From: VGKU01 sp964388785
GTDB lineage: Bacteria; Patescibacteriota; Patescibacteriia; UBA9934; GWF2-40-263
NCBI GenBank assembly: GCA_964388785.1
Contig: CAYMBX010000012.1
Span: 1 to 31,219, forward strand
Reading direction: 5' to 3'
Length of the DNA stretch: 31,219 nucleotides
The notes under the pieces were generated by a model. It did not search any database and was not told the origin of the DNA. It saw only the letters and a list, made by a program, of their open reading frames with translations. A program made the translations under genes and the position numbers. Positions 18,401 through 23,328 of this stretch are shown here, piece after piece. Every line of letters begins with the position of its first letter. The first letter of the stretch is position 1.

Positions 18401-19847
18401 CGGTGATGGGGTGATAAATGGTAACGAATATTGCGACGGGACGGCGATGCCCAAGTGGTGTGTTAAAACATCCGGCGGAGTTGTAGAAAAATCGAAGACG
18501 TGCACCGCGAATGCAGATTGTGATTCCGGCTTCTCTTGTACAAATGCAGGAATCTGCAACGGCGGAGCCAACAACGGTAAAACCTGTACAAGTGATGCGT
18601 CCTGCCCGGCCGCAAAATGCGTCCTGCCCGTTTGTGCAAGCGACTGCAGTGCGGCCTGTCCCTTTACGTTTAAAGAGACGAGTATTCTTGTGCAAAGCGA
18701 ACAAGAAGGCTCGGAACCGCAGCAAAGCATTGATCTTTATAGTTATCTCAACAAAGAAAAGCTCTCACCGGATAATGCGCTCTTGCATTTGCCCGCGTGT
18801 CTTGTCGGGTCAAAAATTACGGCGAACGTCGATAATAAAGACGTGATTCCGCCGAGTGTGGATGTGGTGTTTGTCACGGACCTTTCAGGATCGATGAAAT
18901 CAGCTCCGAACGGGTCCTCCGCATCCGCACCCAATCGACGCATTGATATCGTGGCAGAGGCGACCGCGGAAGCAATCGATACGCTTTATAATTCCTATCC
19001 GACAGAAGGCGGGAAACTTCGAATTGGCCTTGTGAGTTTTGGTGGAAAAGCGTACCCCTATGCGGCTCAGGACGATGTGAAAACCGTACATCCCGAATTG
19101 AACGCCAGTCTGCTTGAAAATTCGGGAACCAATAAACAAATCCTCAAATCGATCGCGAAAAATTATCCAAGTGTGTTTGATGGGTGGACACCTACAGCGA
19201 ACGGTGTGCAAAAAGCAATTGAAATTTTGGAAAAATCTCCAACCAGCAATGTAAAAATCGTCGTGCTTCTTTCTGATGGTGAGCCTTCGTATGCGCTCGG
19301 AAATCAAATTGCATGTGACACCAAGAAAAACGTGAATATTGTGACTGAAGATGGAACAAAAACACTTTCCGGTTCAGACTACTGCACGGCGGAAACGCGC
19401 TATGGTCCAAATTTGATCAGTAAGAGTCAGGAAAAAGACAGTCTCATCTTTTTCTATTCGGCCGCCATTGCGACAAGCGACAAATTGCGTGCCTACATGG
19501 AGCACATGTCGAGCATGAAATGTGATGGAAAAAGCATGACCTCCCTGAGCGATTGCAACGAAGGACTTTACGCCTTTGACGCGGATACAAAGGAAGAGAT
19601 TAAGGCAATGTACGATCAGATTATTAAAGCGATTTTGAGTGCAACAACAACCGTCACATCAACGCAAAACGGGGTGAAATCCGCCACAGCGGTGACCCCG
19701 GTTGGAAACAATGTCTCGATTCCGATTCCGACGAATTTCCAATGCCAGAGCACGGCCTTCACGATGCCTCTGCGCACAACATTCTATGGAACAGGAGCCA
19801 TGAAATTCGACAACTTTAAATTCACTTACTGTCCGACACAACCGTAA
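9444..19847 (+). CDS. Giant (3467 aa) surface protein with VirB2-like anchor, IPT/TIG, Ig-like, cysteine-rich repeats and vWA domain
   Basis: An uninterrupted 10.4-kb frame. In order: signal peptide (1-36, cleavage near NVFA-QALTA); two membrane helices (about 74-98 and 113-137, with YGGFLWMTAGGN between); an SbsA-like Ig domain (about 160-280); at least four IPT/TIG-like domains (about 455-860, for example VTIGGKGFGAQGGTV and VTIFGTNFGTNKGTV); further Ig-like domains; a first array of DUF4215-type cysteine repeats (about 1448-1695, CDDGNTVSGDGCS); more Ig-like sequence with a Trp-rich helix at 1860-1873; a second repeat array (about 2626-3000); and a von Willebrand A domain (about 3136-3400) with a MIDAS-like DLSGS starting at D3146 and LLSDGEP near 3275. 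There is no C-terminal membrane helix or sorting signal, so anchoring is predicted to be N-terminal with the rest outside. An adhesion or host-contact role is likely but inferred. Confidence 0.93.
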   Translation: MRSNRSSFLKGILLGLICFGVFLAIPFSLGVENVFAQALTADELFGGEGASGETFAQSLGLAAGPPLQVIIARIIRTILGFAGVVLVVMIIYGGFLWMTAGGNATRLEKAKKILTQSIIGMIIVLSSFAIVQFVISKLVDATGGGVTGDEDGGGGTYPDNDKFTSFSLSSVNTECAASLRNLQLQFVFTKAVNASTVEEAIAVNTVGGNAVEGTFVTKGSKVTFTPAASCPEPNPNAKCFEANTDFEISINASLLKSTSGASLQCTAGGVPCGKIPFTTGSAVDTSGPAIAMSTPYSGQSVTVGTIELLQANTKDDVGVSSVDFYVIDDNEPLFVADADLYSTKGQLTGGNVDNAFFTDIIDEWDTAGYVTNKSYAVWASASDCAGNAATATKVYPIVRAAHCDNNEIDEEFGETGLNCGGDPASPEYCGKCSGDACTENNECASGVCEGGVCVSKPRIDLVSPGDGAVGNLVTIGGKGFGAQGGTVTFIGTEGTQSVQVQAYQCNGETKWSEKEIVVQLPSGATDGPIEVTAQDGKKDRTDDEFGPLSADFDVNAVKRPGLCSVSPASGVQGSETTFSGLSFGAQKGTSSVFFKNFLSPSTTSWAEAQIKAIVPNMSAGQVLSQVFTGDYQCIDAAGNSLGKTCQQNSDCGEGNSCATNWCTETLAFCSTDADCGETGGNCTSIRVGSNKLLFTVTDPAGSQQAPTISYVDTGWKACNGGPNNAKVCAKDEDCAGSSCASVPNWGPVGQYVTIFGTNFGTNKGTVHFTGGLGQDAVGDTNFPAQCAEGFWTDTSVTVKVPSVFQTNESLKPGTYQLTVKQTGGVSNAVEFVVVDGVPGPQICKLDPISGPADAEVDVYGENLGIDEGHVTFFNTQDAGYKIWTGTKITDAVVPGQAQSGPLNVFNALGFGSNSLNFTVGSCPKDVSCPVGFQCCGDGTCKAQCDLPPPQSHFAYRVSTGIIPENPTVIVACDKKIVSPSPSVSWPDSQTVCPNAAVTATFSKQMDQASVSKSVLVEQCTDVQENGCGSWTVTSGTMKTTEVSFIWTPNQAFAAGGQYRVTILGGNSGAHAHADAGGAPMLEDYSWQFAIGPQDQLCEVGSVLVSPFEFTAVEQNELVSYGALLVAKGKQCIVINPNESNIAWSTNFFGAQVKEPSVGMGLDAVDVEALEETPGNPAKVKAEVTNSPAQPSGTGELTIDFNDPTVEAFFPSCSTACINVKPWFRFKSDVLVSSLSGSILLRECKTALCAPEELTVANQFNGFGWNPSDKPGVVEKSTPISINLKNNLKPNTWYRVILDGEQILSASKVPLKDSGVNFGSEQNLYYPNDFSWKFKTKASDVTCGIDKVSVSPKTELKKAIGQRQAYLATAYGAPDDCDASGQALQDAGYTWQTWTATDTPDEFTAAEGGSSQDVAFLFENGAIKTASSVPLACTPACLNAGTLVKQSDAICGDGVVNGPGKVKSEECDGGQGCSAACLWQGTAVCEDAAGVGCCGNKKVEPGEQCDDGNTVGGDGCSASCLNNGSGSVGATCGDGVVDFALQTGGEDCDDGNTVSGDGCSSQCLFEGSVPKGDFAICGNGGAPEKGEDCDDGNSVSGDGCSAQCLHEGTAQCAYVCSDNQQSCKTNADCGAGATCGPAKTPCCGNGQKEAGEDCDDLNNLSGDGCSKQCLFEGSSLSYGTPSFCGNGGALETGEECEVSAGQTLAIGGFAAAEISLNAPKEVGLDGGTAYSTITASVEGVKSDPAMLGIDCSCNSDQSCGASTTLGCGTGSCCFQRPKLGAILPAIGDGPGGQGYCRNTAVSVEFDQKMDFGSAGVPEGAQLANVRLKLMSKDGKLISQNPSLCPASYQKIAHAGDASQNLFVRAWNWIKSLFRSSEAVAAPGDCYVPLTYTAANTQNGQRFDLNYQDLLEPNAVYHVEIVGDNNPNDSTLIGVLSENKVGLCLNPAGGTCGAVFSHNFKTSSEVCLLEAVTVVDHGKVVKQQYESLSPYFFSKKGETHGFESTAMTYRDGLGTFEPIQKTGAYDWTWAWGSSVADAKADENIISQKQNWTGYCEEGSKAGQNCSADGDCPGGSCSVLLASEALFEAVGLNGSEHAVATATISKDTFNNPTTQGTQTSGTAEVTALVCEKPWPPLNSALGFPYIEKTDPTKPSNFGFYYCMDKGVLGDTSDDLPELAPPVDVTSVGTAKKKFCSITNKPCSANADCSAGEQCIDVDGGLFQELLFKVQGTPDAIGVRVIQNPNYLSPETWFTLQGFMGAYQKMEMDGYQAIKSGNTAYVAAANEHGAKLYSNIYVVSYNPTAGAQAKEIFDQILTNWRFNANTDVITNVGLCKIGNAYKQDVAGEFIGCAWNGDCVDLIEENGVCSASKFPANAAAAGGTACPLDESKNAFCDSEKSKIQRDLHRLTDIVKMVSLLADYGAKNRHCSVTKNVSCTVSEQCPGNESCVEGYPTLQQGTFVPALSMSKWESWDAQFANELGAALPSDPLNAFWNACAKVGSGYDPATCFNGLEGKFVCPDKSHVYGYQSVGGETYKLFAQLEYGGAPWNDKIDQFPTDDATIIAEYGGNASAPGVLEAGFEAGTVKACVGGSENGKLCVKNADCPGGGFCVSTGKFCADNKVWGVSTICGDGVVAIGIEDCEPGQISTAACVDVSTKKSGLVNVTCLSSGPNACKYQTAPEALQAGAACVPYVCGNGVLDPGESCDDGAENGTYGHCGTSCKLDIASAKFCGDGYLSGAEQCDCGSVANFTSVHNNPKSWSNSNIYAKALCAVANGQYQATGSCSFDCKIPGPMCGDNEINGTEQCDGGTETWAGKLCSDGITTCVSDSDCPSGKKCGTGSTTNKACGSSKICEGGTKAGLVCTNNTQCPQGTCSSLKYDLTRQRSCNNSCNWPAWSACFGGEQFCGNGKLEGKEECDDGNQSNNDSCTNACKKNVCGDSHLYNGVESCDNGGNNVLPGAAVPCSAPYGTTCNYCNTQCQYKTYTGTYCGDGVINGNEYCDGTAMPKWCVKTSGGVVEKSKTCTANADCDSGFSCTNAGICNGGANNGKTCTSDASCPAAKCVLPVCASDCSAACPFTFKETSILVQSEQEGSEPQQSIDLYSYLNKEKLSPDNALLHLPACLVGSKITANVDNKDVIPPSVDVVFVTDLSGSMKSAPNGSSASAPNRRIDIVAEATAEAIDTLYNSYPTEGGKLRIGLVSFGGKAYPYAAQDDVKTVHPELNASLLENSGTNKQILKSIAKNYPSVFDGWTPTANGVQKAIEILEKSPTSNVKIVVLLSDGEPSYALGNQIACDTKKNVNIVTEDGTKTLSGSDYCTAETRYGPNLISKSQEKDSLIFFYSAAIATSDKLRAYMEHMSSMKCDGKSMTSLSDCNEGLYAFDADTKEEIKAMYDQIIKAILSATTTVTSTQNGVKSATAVTPVGNNVSIPIPTNFQCQSTAFTMPLRTTFYGTGAMKFDNFKFTYCPTQP
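13786..14530 (+). repeat. Cysteine-rich repeat array A within the giant protein
   Basis: Protein-level repeats of the DUF4215 / Myxococcus cysteine-rich type, with pattern CG(D/N)G...GE(D/E)CDDGN..SGDGCS..CL. About five full copies and one truncated final copy are seen, encoding residues about 1448-1695. The CDDGNTVSGDGCS core is nearly identical between middle copies, which suggests tandem duplication. Six conserved cysteines per full copy point to disulfides and hence an extracytoplasmic location. Confidence 0.85.
17318..18450 (+). repeat. Cysteine-rich repeat array B within the giant protein
   Basis: About seven copies of the same family, more degenerate and more widely spaced than array A: CGDGVVAIGIEDCEPG, CGNGVLDPGESCDDG, CGDGYLSGAEQCDCG, CGDNEINGTEQCDGG, CGNGKLEGKEECDDGN, CGDSHLYNGVESCDNG and CGDGVINGNEYCDG. 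They encode residues about 2626-3000 and lead directly towards the vWA domain. Confidence 0.8.
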
Positions 19848-19849
19848 GT

Positions 19850-20638
19850 ATGAACGAGTGGAATGATTACCCCACTGAGTCAAAGTCGATTCCTTGGAAA
19901 CTCATCGCGATTATCGCGGGTGGGGTGATTGTTGCTATCCTCATTCTTTGGGCGGTTGTCTTCTGGCTTCGAAAAGATGAGAATCAACCGCTTGTGTTAT
20001 TGGATGAGCGTACTGGTTCGATCGAAGAAAATTGCGACCAGACCGCCGATCCGGAAACGTGTAAAAAAGTAAAACTTGAGGAGAATGCCGTCGTGCAGGC
20101 AAATGTGCAGTTGTGTGACATGTTGGAGGGCGACGATCGGGACGGGTGTGTCTGGGAAGTGGCAGTTGAATTGGGGGATCAAACCTTGTGTCAGGCCATC
20201 TCGAATTCTGCCTCGCAAGTTTTGTGTGCGGATGAAATCGTTTACGATGCCGCTGTCGCTTCAGGTTCGATCGCTGCTTGTGATAAGATACAAGACGAAA
20301 TAAAACGTGCGGGTTGCAAAGAGGGTATTGAGCCGGTGACGGTGGAGAATTGTGCACAAATACAACAAGATCCCGCTTATTGTCATTTGCTTTCTGTTAC
20401 GGAAGATGCGAAAAAGAAGCAGGACCGCCGATTGTGTAGCGAGTTTGCGGGAGAAGATTTTATTGCGTGCGTTGAACAAGTTCTGGTTGACGATCCCGAC
20501 TTTGACGGCCTGTCTACTTCCGAGGAGCTCGATCTATATCAATCGGATCCAGATCATGCGGACACAGATGGCGATGGCTATCAAGATGGTGCGGAAGTCG
20601 AAGCAGGATACGACCCTGCCGGCTCGGGGAAGCTGTGA
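19850..20638 (+). CDS. Single-pass membrane protein with paired-cysteine helical repeats and a thrombospondin-3-like calcium repeat
   Basis: The 262-aa product begins 2 nt after the giant gene and is probably in the same operon. A short cytoplasmic tail precedes one membrane helix (about 17-40). The external part has twelve cysteines (62, 71, 89, 100, 114, 126, 144, 156, 168, 178, 196, 207) in pairs 9-12 residues apart. The pattern is roughly 'LC..I......D.C....A', repeating about every 28 residues, which suggests a helical disulfide-linked repeat. The C-terminus (about 213-258) carries Asp-rich motifs DPDFDGLSTSEE and DTDGDGYQDGAEVEAGYDP of the thrombospondin type-3/calcium-binding kind. I do not recognise a named family. 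A partner or assembly factor for the giant protein is possible from context only. Confidence 0.85.
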   Translation: MNEWNDYPTESKSIPWKLIAIIAGGVIVAILILWAVVFWLRKDENQPLVLLDERTGSIEENCDQTADPETCKKVKLEENAVVQANVQLCDMLEGDDRDGCVWEVAVELGDQTLCQAISNSASQVLCADEIVYDAAVASGSIAACDKIQDEIKRAGCKEGIEPVTVENCAQIQQDPAYCHLLSVTEDAKKKQDRRLCSEFAGEDFIACVEQVLVDDPDFDGLSTSEELDLYQSDPDHADTDGDGYQDGAEVEAGYDPAGSGKL

Positions 20639-20744
20639 ACCGCTCCTTGATCGTCCAGAGGTGTTGGTTGAGGTGAGAGCAGAAGTAAAGGAAGTGAAAG
20701 AGGTTCAAGAGCTGGCATGGTAATGGAATCCTGCTGTTATATAT

Positions 20745-20850
20745 TTAACGTTCATCCTGACAGACGATGCTGATACGCCGCAGGGAACAAGTGCGATAGT
20801 CACTTGGCCCGGTGGCGTATCAGCATCGTTCACCAAACATCCTGTGTAAT
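20745..20850 (-). repeat. Hairpin repeat element, copy 2 (inverted, longer nested loop)
   Basis: ACGATGCTGATACGCC (20764-20779) pairs perfectly over 16 bp with GGCGTATCAGCATCGT (20814-20829). The 34-nt loop contains a second perfect hairpin, CAAGTG with CACTTG. Read on the minus strand, the flanks TTTGGTGA before the stem and CTGTCAGGATGAA after it match the flanks of copies 1 and 3. It fills much of the 233-bp gap between two membrane-protein genes; the rest of the gap contains no recognisable feature. Confidence 0.75.
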
Positions 20851-20871
20851 CCACACTTTCATCATTTCTCT

Positions 20872-21525
20872 ATGTTCGACAACCTCAAACAACCCGAAGA
20901 TATTTTTGCACAGACGGATAAGGAAGCGCCGCAGGTCAAACCCCCGACCGCGCCTCCTTCCGGGGTGCCTGTGCAAACGGCTGTGCCACCGGAACAAACA
21001 CCGCGCGATCCGGCTCTCACTCCGGAGACCATCCAGCAGCGCGTTGCCCAGATGGGCGCAGAGCATCCTTCCGGTGGTGGAGGTGGGTTAAAAGTTGTTT
21101 TGATCGTTCTGACAATCATTGTGATTATTGGCGCTGCTTTCTATCTGTCGTGGCGAATTCTTACCTCAAAAACTCCCGTCACTCCGGCCGTTCCGGAGGA
21201 AATTTCACAGCCGACGCCACAGCCGGAACCGTTGGAAACCGTGCCGGAAGAGATCACTCCTGAGTCCGAACCGGAACCCGTGGCCGATCTTGATTCTGAC
21301 CAAGACGGGTTAACGGATGCGCGAGAGCAAGAGTTAGGGACCGATCTGAATGTGAGCGATACGGATCAAGACGGATTGTTCGATCGAGAGGAAGTCGAAG
21401 TGTATTTTACCGATCCATTGAACCCGGACACGGACGGCGATACCTACACGGACGGAGGAGAGGTTGAGAGCGGTTATAACCCAAACGGACCTGGAAAGTT
21501 GCTTGAAGTCCCAAGCGCAAGTTAG
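20872..21525 (+). CDS. Single-pass membrane protein with thrombospondin-3-like calcium repeats
   Basis: The 217-aa product starts MFDNLKQPEDIFAQTD, followed by a Pro-rich cytoplasmic segment, a Gly stretch, one membrane helix (about 74-95), a Pro/Glu-rich linker (100-138) and calcium-type repeats (about 140-208). The repeats include DSDQDGLTDAREQELGT, SDTDQDGLFDREEVEVY and DTDGDTYTDGGEVESGYNP. The closing motif GYNPNGPGKL parallels GYDPAGSGKL in the 262-aa protein, so these genes are paralogous at the C-terminus. The ATG at 20872 is used; an upstream start would run through the hairpin repeat. The next gene begins after 3 nt. Function unknown, with a calcium-stabilised stalk or contact surface as an inference. 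Confidence 0.85.
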   Translation: MFDNLKQPEDIFAQTDKEAPQVKPPTAPPSGVPVQTAVPPEQTPRDPALTPETIQQRVAQMGAEHPSGGGGGLKVVLIVLTIIVIIGAAFYLSWRILTSKTPVTPAVPEEISQPTPQPEPLETVPEEITPESEPEPVADLDSDQDGLTDAREQELGTDLNVSDTDQDGLFDREEVEVYFTDPLNPDTDGDTYTDGGEVESGYNPNGPGKLLEVPSAS

Positions 21526-21528
21526 CAG

Positions 21529-22488
21529 ATGTTTATGCCCGATGCTTCTGCATCAAAACAAGCTCAGATTTTTACCATGCCTGAGGCGTATCGACACGGC
21601 AAGGAGGCAAAAATGGTCGAGCCGGTAAAGGAACAAAAACCTGTCCCGATGCCGACCCCAACCCCACCTCCACCAAAACCGCCTTCCGTTCCTGCAAAGC
21701 CCCACGTGGCAAAACAAACTCACAAAGCACTCTTGATTTCCGGAGCGATTGTTTTGCTTGCCCTTGCCATCGGAGGATATTTGCTGATTAGGAGTGTTCA
21801 ACAACCCCAACCGGAACCGACACCAGGCCCTGCGCCACAGCCGCCTGTCGCACAGCCATCACCAATACCCGAGCCCGAGCCGGTTGTCCCCGAACCGGAA
21901 CCGGAGCCCGTCGTACAAGAAGTGCTTCCCGGAAAAGATTCAGATTCGGATGGGCTGACCGATCTCGAAGAGAATTTGCTTTATAAGACGAACCCCAATC
22001 TTCCGGACACAGATGTTGATGGATTTTTGGACGGAAATGAAGTGTTTCATCGTTATAATCCAGGTGGAACAGCGCCCGGCACGCTTTTGGATGCCGGGGC
22101 GGTGCGGCTGTACGATCGGCTTGGTATACAGATGGCCTATCCCGCGCCTTGGACAACGATCAGTCTTTCAGAATTTTCGGATTCATTTGAGTCAACAACC
22201 GGTGAGGTGATTACGCTAACGAAAATTGGTCCGGCACCAAACGCGGAAACAGCTGCATCCGCCGTGACCGGTTGGATCGAACGACAAGGCGGTCAGGAGC
22301 AAATCGTCAAAACAGTTTCCAAGTCCGGTTTTGATCTGTACATCACCCAAGACAAACGCCAGGCACTCATTTTAATCAATGGGATTTCTCTTGAATTCGT
22401 CTACGAACTCGGCAATAAACAGACGGTTGATTATTTGCAGACGTTTCAGATGATGCTCAATAGCATTGAAACCGTTCCGGGCGTATGA
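21529..22488 (+). CDS. Single-pass membrane protein with calcium repeat and C-terminal globular domain
   Basis: The 319-aa product has a Pro-rich cytoplasmic segment (about 35-60), one membrane helix (67-88), a Pro/Glu-rich external linker (91-131) and a thrombospondin-3-like pair of repeats (about 136-180, DSDSDGLTDLEEN and DTDVDGFLDGNEV). A C-terminal domain of about 120 residues follows, starting IQMAYPAPWTTISLSEF. That domain resembles the PsbP/LpqN-like fold seen in bacterial lipoproteins (tentative, from the YP.PW opening and alternating strands). An alternative ATG at 21535 would remove two residues. The stop overlaps the start of ybeY by 4 nt, so expression of this envelope protein and ybeY is likely coupled. 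Confidence 0.85.
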   Translation: MFMPDASASKQAQIFTMPEAYRHGKEAKMVEPVKEQKPVPMPTPTPPPPKPPSVPAKPHVAKQTHKALLISGAIVLLALAIGGYLLIRSVQQPQPEPTPGPAPQPPVAQPSPIPEPEPVVPEPEPEPVVQEVLPGKDSDSDGLTDLEENLLYKTNPNLPDTDVDGFLDGNEVFHRYNPGGTAPGTLLDAGAVRLYDRLGIQMAYPAPWTTISLSEFSDSFESTTGEVITLTKIGPAPNAETAASAVTGWIERQGGQEQIVKTVSKSGFDLYITQDKRQALILINGISLEFVYELGNKQTVDYLQTFQMMLNSIETVPGV

Positions 22489-22913
22489 TCTCCGTCCAAG
22501 TGAATCAACAGATTCTGCGGGGAGGACAGCGATATCCAAAAGAAAGATTGGCACGCGTTCTGCGCGAAGTGGAGCGTGTGGTGGGGAGGCGATCGTATGA
22601 AATTTCGATCGCCTTTGTGTCCCCACGTCAGATGCGCCTGGCAAATCGTCGGTATCGAGGAAAAGACCGCGTCACAGATGTCCTCTCGTTCGCATTGACA
22701 GAGCAGAGTGGTGAGTTGCTTTTAAGCTATGATCAGGCGAAAAAACAAGCAAAAGAAATGCCACACAGTGTTCGGGATGAAATCACGTTTTTAATTGTGC
22801 ACGGGATTTTGCACCTGTTTGGGCATGATCACGAACGTGCAAAAGACGCAAAAAAGATGTTTGCTCTCCAGGAAAAAATATTGACGAACGTAGGTGTCGA
22901 TCCACGGCTATGA
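22485..22913 (+). CDS. ybeY: Endoribonuclease YbeY (rRNA maturation)
   Basis: YbeY is a zinc-dependent RNase involved in 16S rRNA 3'-end maturation and ribosome quality control. The 142-aa protein carries the metal motif HGILHLFGHDH with H106, H110 and H116, and the upstream RGKDRVTDVLSF motif (58-69). The segment usually reading GD(I/V)xIS is shortened to GELLLS (76-81), so the family's Gly-Asp pair is missing there, although the catalytic histidines are intact. It overlaps the preceding gene by ATGA and the following dgkA by 4 nt, so it sits in the middle of a translationally coupled string. ybeY next to dgkA is a common bacterial arrangement. Confidence 0.94.
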   Translation: MISVQVNQQILRGGQRYPKERLARVLREVERVVGRRSYEISIAFVSPRQMRLANRRYRGKDRVTDVLSFALTEQSGELLLSYDQAKKQAKEMPHSVRDEITFLIVHGILHLFGHDHERAKDAKKMFALQEKILTNVGVDPRL

Positions 22914-23281
22914 TTAATCTGCGACAATTTTTTCGAAGTCTTCGTCATGCGTTTCGCGGAATGTATGTCGTCTTTCGCGGTGAGCAAAGTTTTCGCCTCC
23001 AGACGATTGTGGCCCTCATCGTCGTTCTGTTTGCGTTTTATGTAAAGGTGAGCATCCTTGAATGGATTGTTCTATTGTTACTGATTGGGAGTGTCCTTTC
23101 CCTTGAGCTCATTAACAGTATTTTTGAACGCATTGTCGATACGTTTAAGCCGAGGATTCACCCTATCGTGCGCGATATCAAGGATATTATGGCAGCTACG
23201 GTTCTGGTCGCCTCGCTCTTGGCTCTGGCGGTCGGGGTGATTATCTTTCTGCCGTATCTTCTTACGCTTGTTGGGGGTTAG
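22910..23281 (+). CDS. dgkA: Diacylglycerol/undecaprenol kinase family protein
   Basis: This small integral membrane kinase phosphorylates diacylglycerol or undecaprenol, feeding lipid carriers back to cell-wall synthesis. The 123-aa protein has three predicted helices (about 31-49, 51-68 and 93-116). Key family residues are visible: E25 in RGEQSFR, E66 and N69 in SLELINS, and the KDIMAATV motif (91-98). The amphipathic N-terminal helix is typical. In Gram-positive-like envelopes this family usually acts on undecaprenol, which would suit the LCP ligase elsewhere in the window (inference). It overlaps ybeY by 4 nt and ends just at the ftsA promoter region. Confidence 0.92.
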   Translation: MINLRQFFRSLRHAFRGMYVVFRGEQSFRLQTIVALIVVLFAFYVKVSILEWIVLLLLIGSVLSLELINSIFERIVDTFKPRIHPIVRDIKDIMAATVLVASLLALAVGVIIFLPYLLTLVGG

Positions 23282-23296
23282 AGATCACTGTATACT
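23268..23296 (+). promoter_or_regulatory. Probable promoter of ftsA
   Basis: TTGTTG (23268-23273), 17 bp, then TATACT (23291-23296). Spacing is ideal and the -10 matches five of six positions. The -35 overlaps the end of dgkA. A Shine-Dalgarno-like AAGGAG (23310-23315) follows 13 nt before the ftsA ATG. Confidence 0.6.
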
Positions 23297-23328
23297 AATC
23301 CCAAAGGTCAAGGAGAGACGATTTTCGT

